Assembly: GCA_965220645.1 (NCBI GenBank)
Contig: OZ244836.1
Location: 1,178,001-1,242,000 of the forward strand
Source of the DNA: Aldehydirespirator sp965220645
GTDB lineage: Bacteria > Actinomycetota > Acidimicrobiia > Acidimicrobiales > Aldehydirespiratoraceae
Reading direction: 5' to 3'
DNA length: 64,000 bases
Every line of letters begins with the position of its first letter. Positions within the stretch are counted from its first letter, which is position 1. The notes below the pieces were generated by a model. It made no database searches. It was not told the DNA's origin and saw only the letters and a list, made by a program, of their open reading frames with translations. The position numbers and the translations under genes were made by a program. Below are positions 59,649 through 64,000 of this stretch, piece after piece.

Positions 59649-60386
59649 ATGGCAAGAACGATCCCGAGGCTCATCGCAACCCTGGGCGCTGCGAGCGTGA
59701 TGCTGCTCGCCGCGGCCGGGCCGGCCTGGGCCTCGGGCGAGACGATCGGCGGCTGCGTCCTGGAGCAGGTGCTGCACGCCGAGGAGGAATACGGCAGCCT
59801 GCACGCGCTGGAGGAGGGCCCCAAGGCGGATCTCGAGAAGTTCGAGGACGACCTGGAGGGCTGCGTCGAGGCGCCGAGTCCCATAGTTCCAGAGCTCGAC
59901 GAGATCATCTGGGGCGGCCTGGCCTTCCTGATCCTGTTCGGGTTCATGAGGTGGAAGGGCTTCCCCGCGGTCAAGCGGGCCATGGACGCCCGCTCTGAGA
60001 AGATCCGGGCCGACCTCGATGCCGCGGATGTGGCCAAGGCCGACGCCCTGCGCACCAAGTCGGAGTACGAGGCTCAACTGGCCGAGGCCAAGTCGGCCGC
60101 AGCCGCCATCATCGATGAGGCCCGTGCCCAGGCCGACCAGCTGAGGCAGGACCTGCAGGCCCGAGCCGAGGCCGACATCGCCGAGCAGCGGGCCCGAGCC
60201 GAGGCCGACATCGAGTCGAGCCGCCGCCAGGCCATCGATGACCTGCGCACCGAGGTGGCGTCCATCGCGGTGGGCGCAGCCGAGCGGGTGGTAGGTGCCA
60301 GCCTCGACGCGGACGTGCACCGATCCCTCATCGACGGCTACATCGACGACGTGGCCGGCGCAGCTAGCAACGGGGACGGGAGCTGA
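59649..60386 (+). CDS. atpF: ATP synthase subunit b with signal-like N-terminal extension
   Basis: A 245-residue subunit b. The usual part starts near residue 85 with the membrane helix IIWGGLAFLILFGFMRW, followed by the long Ala/Glu/Arg-rich coiled coil (AQADQLRQDLQARAEADIAEQRARAEADIE) and the delta-binding end. Before it is an unusual extension: a signal-peptide-like start (LIATLGAASVMLLAAAGPAWASG) and about 55 acidic residues with two Cys (GGCVLEQ and EGCVEA), which would face outside the membrane. GGGAACGCGATC precedes the ATG. Typical b subunits lack this domain. Confidence 0.9.
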   Translation: MARTIPRLIATLGAASVMLLAAAGPAWASGETIGGCVLEQVLHAEEEYGSLHALEEGPKADLEKFEDDLEGCVEAPSPIVPELDEIIWGGLAFLILFGFMRWKGFPAVKRAMDARSEKIRADLDAADVAKADALRTKSEYEAQLAEAKSAAAAIIDEARAQADQLRQDLQARAEADIAEQRARAEADIESSRRQAIDDLRTEVASIAVGAAERVVGASLDADVHRSLIDGYIDDVAGAASNGDGS

Positions 60387-60434
60387 ACGGTGACTCCGGC
60401 AGCCGACCTGCGGACCCGGTCCAGAACCTGAGCG

Positions 60435-60977
60435 ATGGCCGACCGGACCGCCTCTGACCGCATCAGCGGCTACGCCGACGCCGTTCTGGCCGTGGCCCGG
60501 GCCGAGGGTGCTCAGGCCGAGGTGGAGGACGAGCTGGCCCGCTTCGCCGAGGCACTGAGGCAGAGCGACGAGCTGCGGTCCACGCTGGCCGATTCGGTCA
60601 TAGACGTGGAGCGACGGCTGCAGATCACCGACGACCTGCTCGCCGGTCCGGCCTTGCCCGCCACCGCGGCGCTGGTGTCACTGGTGGTCGGCGCGGGCCG
60701 TGGCGGCGAACTCGTCGAGATCATCGAGGCCGCCATCGACCGGGCTGCCGCGGGCCGCAACCGCCGGGTGGCCCGGGTCCGCAGCGCGGTGGAGCTCACC
60801 GGCGACGAGCGGTCCCGGTTGACTGCGGCCATCAAGGCCTCTTCGGGGCTCGAAGTGGAGATCCAGGCCACTGTCGATCCCACCGTGGTCGGCGGGGTGG
60901 TCACCGAGATCGGCGACGACGTGATCGACGGCAGCGTGCGCAGCCGCCTGCAGCAGATGCGAGCCGGCCTCGACTGA
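60435..60977 (+). CDS. atpH: ATP synthase subunit delta
   Basis: A 180-residue delta subunit: the N-terminal ISGYADAVLAVARAEG near residue 10, six-helix bundle, and the C-terminal family motif DPTVVGGVVTEIGDDVIDGSVRSRLQQM at about 149-176. It fixes the peripheral b stalk on top of F1. It is a free-standing delta, not fused to b as in mycobacteria. Confidence 0.93.
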   Translation: MADRTASDRISGYADAVLAVARAEGAQAEVEDELARFAEALRQSDELRSTLADSVIDVERRLQITDDLLAGPALPATAALVSLVVGAGRGGELVEIIEAAIDRAAAGRNRRVARVRSAVELTGDERSRLTAAIKASSGLEVEIQATVDPTVVGGVVTEIGDDVIDGSVRSRLQQMRAGLD

Positions 60978-61015
60978 GTGCGGCTGGCAATCACTAGGAG
61001 ATTGAGCGACCAACA

Positions 61016-62650
61016 ATGAGCGACACGGCACAACTCATGATCAATACGGCGGACATCGCGGCCTCCATCCGCCAGAACCTTGAGGGATTCACACCCGCGC
61101 TGGAGCAGTCCACAGTGGGCCGGGTGTTGGAGGTGGGCGACGGGATCGCCCGGGTGTCGGGACTGCCCGACGCGGGCGTCAATGAGATGCTGCGCTTCGC
61201 CAACGGCGCCGTCGGCCTCGCGCTGAACCTCGACGAGACCTCCATCGGCGCAGTGGTCCTCGGCGATGTGGAGGGCATCGAGGAGGGCCAGCCCGTGCAG
61301 GCCACCGGCGACATCCTTTCGATCCCGGTGGGCGACGGCCTGCTCGGCCGGGTGGTCAATCCGCTCGGTGAGCCGGTGGACGGCAAGGGGCCGTTGTCCA
61401 ACCCCATTCCGAGGCGCATGGAGATCCAGGCGCCGGGCATCACCGGGCGCAAACCGGTGCACGAGCCGATGCAGACCGGCATCAAGTCCATCGACTCGCT
61501 GATCCCGATCGGCCGGGGCCAGCGCGAGCTGATCATCGGCGACCGCAAGACGGGCAAGACCACGATCGCCCTCGACACCATCCTGAACCAGCGCGGCCTG
61601 GACGTGAAGTGCATCTATGTGGCCATCGGCCAGAAGGCCTCCACCGTGGCTCAGGCGGTGGCCACCCTCGACGAACTCGGGGCCATGGACTACACGGTGG
61701 TGGTGGTGGCGCCGGCGTCCGACGCGGCGCCCTACAAGTTCCTCGCCCCCTATGCCGGCTGCGCCATGGGCCAGTACTGGATGGAGAACGGCGAGCACGC
61801 CCTGGTCATCTACGACGATCTCTCCAAGCAGGCCGAGGCCTACCGCCAGGTGTCGCTGCTGCTGCGGCGACCGCCGGGACGCGAGGCCTATCCCGGCGAC
61901 GTGTTCTACCTCCACAGTCGCCTGCTGGAGCGGGCCGCCAAGCTCAGCGACGATCGGGGCGCCGGGTCGCTCACCGCGCTGCCGGTGATCGAGACCAAGG
62001 CCGGCGACGTCTCGGCCTACATCCCCACCAACGTGATCTCCATCACCGACGGCCAGATCTTCCTGCAGGACGACTTGTTCAAGTCGGGTATCCGCCCCGC
62101 AGTGGACGTGGGCATATCCGTCAGCCGGGTCGGTGGAGCGGCTCAGGTGAAGGCTATGAAGACCGCGGTGGGCACCCTCAAGGGCGACTTGCAGCAGTTC
62201 CGGGAGCTGGAGGCCTTCGCGGCTTTCGGCTCTGACCTCGACGCGGTGTCGAAGGCCCAACTTGAGCGGGGCTACCGTCTCACCGAACTGCTCAAGCAGG
62301 GTGTGAACAGCCCGCTGCCGGTGGAGGAGCAGGTGGTCTCGATTTACGCCGGCACCCACGGCTACCTCGACGGAGTGTCGATCAGCGACGTTCGACGGTT
62401 CGAGAGCGAGTTGCTGGACTGGTTCCGCAGCCGTGAGGCGCCGACGCTCGCGGAGATACGCGCAACCGGCGCGATCGACGACGTCGACGACTTCGATGCC
62501 CGGGTCAAGGCGTTCGCCGACCAGTTCGAGACCTCGGAAGCCGCGACGGGCACCGAGCCCGAAGCGGCCGAGCAGGGCGCGGAGCAGACCACCATGGTCG
62601 ACGCCGAGACGACCCTGCCCGAAGAGGACCTGAGCCGGGCCGGGGACTGA
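61016..62650 (+). CDS. atpA: ATP synthase subunit alpha
   Basis: A 544-residue F1 alpha subunit. P-loop GDRKTGKTTIALD near residue 178, IYVAIGQKAST near 200, the Arg-containing ISVSRVGGAAQ near 363 and the early VLEVGDGIARVSGLP near 37. The DELSEAD-region equivalents and C-terminal helices are intact. The last 40 residues are an acidic tail (EAATGTEPEAAEQGAEQ) longer than usual. GAGATTGAGCGACC lies before the ATG. Confidence 0.96.
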   Translation: MSDTAQLMINTADIAASIRQNLEGFTPALEQSTVGRVLEVGDGIARVSGLPDAGVNEMLRFANGAVGLALNLDETSIGAVVLGDVEGIEEGQPVQATGDILSIPVGDGLLGRVVNPLGEPVDGKGPLSNPIPRRMEIQAPGITGRKPVHEPMQTGIKSIDSLIPIGRGQRELIIGDRKTGKTTIALDTILNQRGLDVKCIYVAIGQKASTVAQAVATLDELGAMDYTVVVVAPASDAAPYKFLAPYAGCAMGQYWMENGEHALVIYDDLSKQAEAYRQVSLLLRRPPGREAYPGDVFYLHSRLLERAAKLSDDRGAGSLTALPVIETKAGDVSAYIPTNVISITDGQIFLQDDLFKSGIRPAVDVGISVSRVGGAAQVKAMKTAVGTLKGDLQQFRELEAFAAFGSDLDAVSKAQLERGYRLTELLKQGVNSPLPVEEQVVSIYAGTHGYLDGVSISDVRRFESELLDWFRSREAPTLAEIRATGAIDDVDDFDARVKAFADQFETSEAATGTEPEAAEQGAEQTTMVDAETTLPEEDLSRAGD

Positions 62651-62676
62651 GAGTTCTCGAGGACTGAGGCCGAACC

Positions 62677-63663
62677 GTGCCCGGAGGCAAAGAACGCGAG
62701 CTGCGCCGACGGATCGGCAGCATCCAGTCCACCAAGAAGATCACCCGCGCCATGGAACTGATCGCAGCCACTCGGGTGGTGAAGGCCATGCAGAGGGCCA
62801 ACGCGGCCCGGCCCTACGCACGCCTCATCACCAGCGTGATCGAGGACCTTGCGGCTGGCGGTGCCGAGATCGATCATCCGCTGCTGCGCCAGGCGCCGGA
62901 GATCCGCAACGTCGGCTTCATCGTCATCACCGGCGACCGCGGCCTGGCCGGCGCCTACAACACGTCGGTCATCCGCACCGCCGAGCGCCAGGTCATGGCC
63001 CACATGGCCGAGGGCAAGGGCTATTCGCTGTGCTGCGTGGGCCGCAAGTCAGCCAGCTACTTCCGCTTCCGCAACTATCGCATCGACCACGCCATGTCGG
63101 GGTTCAGCGACAACCCCTCCTATGTCGACGCCCGCCACATCGCCGAGACGGTCAGCGAGGCCTTCCTGTCGGAGGCCGTCGACCAGGTGGAGCTGATCTA
63201 CACCGAGTTTGTGTCGATGGGCACCCAGCGGGTGGTGGTGCGGCGCTTCCTGCCTCTGATCGACACCGAGATGATGGCCACGGAGGGCTCGGGTACGGGA
63301 CGGGAGGGGAGCTTCGAGTTCGAGCCGTCTCCCGAGTCGGTGCTTGAGGCGTTGCTGCCCCGCTACACCGAGGCCCGGCTCTACGGAGCGCTGCTCGATG
63401 CGGCCGCCTCGGAGCACGCCAGCCGCCAGCGGGCAATGAAGGCCGCCACCGACAACGCCGAGGAGCTGATCACCAAGCTGTCGCGGGCCATGAACCGGGC
63501 TCGCCAGGACGCCATCACCACCGAGATCATGGAGATCGTCGGAGGCGCTGAAGCGTTGAGCGGCGGTGACACCGCCGCTGTCGCGACTGCGCTGGCGTCC
63601 ATGCTGGCTGGAACGGACGCGTCCGAGCTGGCGGCCACGGGCGCCAGGCAACGCCACGAATAG
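62677..63663 (+). CDS. atpG: ATP synthase subunit gamma
   Basis: A 328-residue gamma subunit. N-terminal helix ELRRRIGSIQSTKKITRAMELIAATRVVKA at about 6-35, ITGDRGLAGAYNTSV near 86, and the C-terminal helix SEHASRQRAMKAATDNAEELI near 248 with RARQDAITTEIMEIVGGAEAL. It is somewhat longer than common gammas (about 290), with a short insertion near residues 200-215 (MMATEGSGTGREGSFEFEP). The GTG at 62677 is the start. It is the rotor shaft. Confidence 0.94.
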   Translation: MPGGKERELRRRIGSIQSTKKITRAMELIAATRVVKAMQRANAARPYARLITSVIEDLAAGGAEIDHPLLRQAPEIRNVGFIVITGDRGLAGAYNTSVIRTAERQVMAHMAEGKGYSLCCVGRKSASYFRFRNYRIDHAMSGFSDNPSYVDARHIAETVSEAFLSEAVDQVELIYTEFVSMGTQRVVVRRFLPLIDTEMMATEGSGTGREGSFEFEPSPESVLEALLPRYTEARLYGALLDAAASEHASRQRAMKAATDNAEELITKLSRAMNRARQDAITTEIMEIVGGAEALSGGDTAAVATALASMLAGTDASELAATGARQRHE

Positions 63664-63688
63664 AACGACCTAGAGAAGGACAGAAAGA

Positions 63689-64000
63689 ATGACCGTCACA
63701 GAGTCCCGCCCCGAAACCGGTGGCGACACCGCTCTTCGCACCGGTCGCATCGTCGGCATCGCCGGCCCGGTCGTGGATGTGGAGTTCCCGGCCGGGCACC
63801 TGCCCGAGATCAACACCGAGATCGAGTTCACTGTCGTCGTCGACGGCACCGATGTGCGTGTGCCGGCCGAGGTCGCCCAGCAGATCGGCGACCACCGGGT
63901 GCGGGCCATCGCGCTCAAGCCCACCGACGGCCTCACCCGCGGTACCGAGGTGCGCAACACCGGCCACGGCATCCAGGTACCGGTGGGCGACGGCACCCTC
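63689..64000 (+). CDS. atpD: ATP synthase subunit beta, 5' part
   Basis: Open at the right edge; about 104 codons are visible. The product starts MTVTESRPETGGDT and continues with TGRIVGIAGPVVDVEFP near residue 17 and the beta-barrel strands ALKPTDGLTRGTEVRNTG near 75, the usual N-terminal domain of F1 beta. The P-loop lies outside. AGAAGGA is found seven to eight bases before the ATG at 63689, 25 bases after the atpG stop. Confidence 0.93.
   Translation, partial: MTVTESRPETGGDTALRTGRIVGIAGPVVDVEFPAGHLPEINTEIEFTVVVDGTDVRVPAEVAQQIGDHRVRAIALKPTDGLTRGTEVRNTGHGIQVPVGDGTL

Noticed and set aside
60512..62359. Long minus-strand open frame (over 610 codons) opposite atpH and atpA.
   Set aside because: Antisense shadow of highly conserved genes; composition (His, Gly, Arg, Val) is typical of such shadows.

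Overview
The window is high-GC, densely packed and mostly operonic. It reads as chromosomal DNA of an actinobacterium, most likely of the class Acidimicrobiia. Pointers are the actinobacteria-typical trio histidine phosphatase / DUF3090 / SCO1664-like (31242-33322), a DUF3107 protein, a PdtaS-type sensor kinase, an Mrp protein without the usual CXXC, an F420-reductase-type FrhB protein, a mycothiol-dependent-nitroreductase-like DsbA protein and the hom-thrC-rho-rpmE-atp gene order. A complete System I cytochrome c maturation operon is less usual for Actinobacteria and fits Acidimicrobiia. This taxonomy is inference from gene content only.

Layout. 1-3023: tail of an alpha/beta hydrolase, an SDR oxidoreductase, a VapBC-like toxin-antitoxin pair, a PPOX/F420-type flavin protein, a near-identical copy of the SDR 3' end and a small membrane protein. 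3054-9881: ccmABCDEFG plus a CcmH-CcmI fusion, with overlapping start and stop codons at nearly every junction. 9871-16639: housekeeping and conserved genes (DUF3179 lipoprotein, HD-domain protein, SixA-like phosphatase, Mrp, DUF3107, PdtaS). 16664-24760: a divergent, probably GntR-controlled purine locus with 8-oxoguanine-deaminase-type amidohydrolase, 5-formyl-THF cyclo-ligase-like protein, BMP-family binding lipoprotein and a nucleoside-type ABC transporter. 24782-33322: acyl-CoA ligase, serine hydrolase, glycerophosphodiesterase, lipid kinase, ETF beta/alpha and the actinobacterial trio. 33473-37433: a two-gene PHP-SMC ATPase plus Schlafen-type AlbA_2 protein module, a candidate defence system. 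37437-42178: UdgB, lipoproteins, amidohydrolase, SerA-like dehydrogenase and a lipoprotein with repeats, HNH and HhH domains. 42203-48898: a candidate selenoprotein, FrhB-like protein, tRNA-Arg(CCG), argS, lysA, a kinase-like protein, a His-rich secreted peptide and a cupin. 49006-51759: hom and thrC. 51760-55832: an accessory segment bounded by two 488-bp direct repeats and carrying small secreted/membrane proteins, a beta-lactamase-fold protein and a recombinase scrap. 55835-64000: rho with a degenerate ATPase site, type-B L31, and the ATP synthase operon atpI-like, atpI, atpB, E, F, H, A, G and the start of D.

Main discoveries to check. (1) The Rv2466c-like DsbA protein (42203-42817) has an in-frame TGA exactly where the first Cys of the CPWC active site belongs, with a strong ribosome binding site upstream and an 8-bp hairpin with a GUU loop 23-25 nt after the TGA: a probable selenocysteine protein with a bacterial SECIS. 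(2) The Rho at the canonical locus lacks the P-loop Lys, the catalytic Glu and the Arg finger. (3) The PHP-SMC ATPase/AlbA_2 pair is a defence candidate. (4) The duplicated three-gene cassette of a secreted Gly-rich protein, a membrane protein and a lipoprotein looks like a mobile, possibly antagonistic, unit. (5) thrC is preceded by two five-codon mini-ORFs created by a 14-bp tandem repeat.
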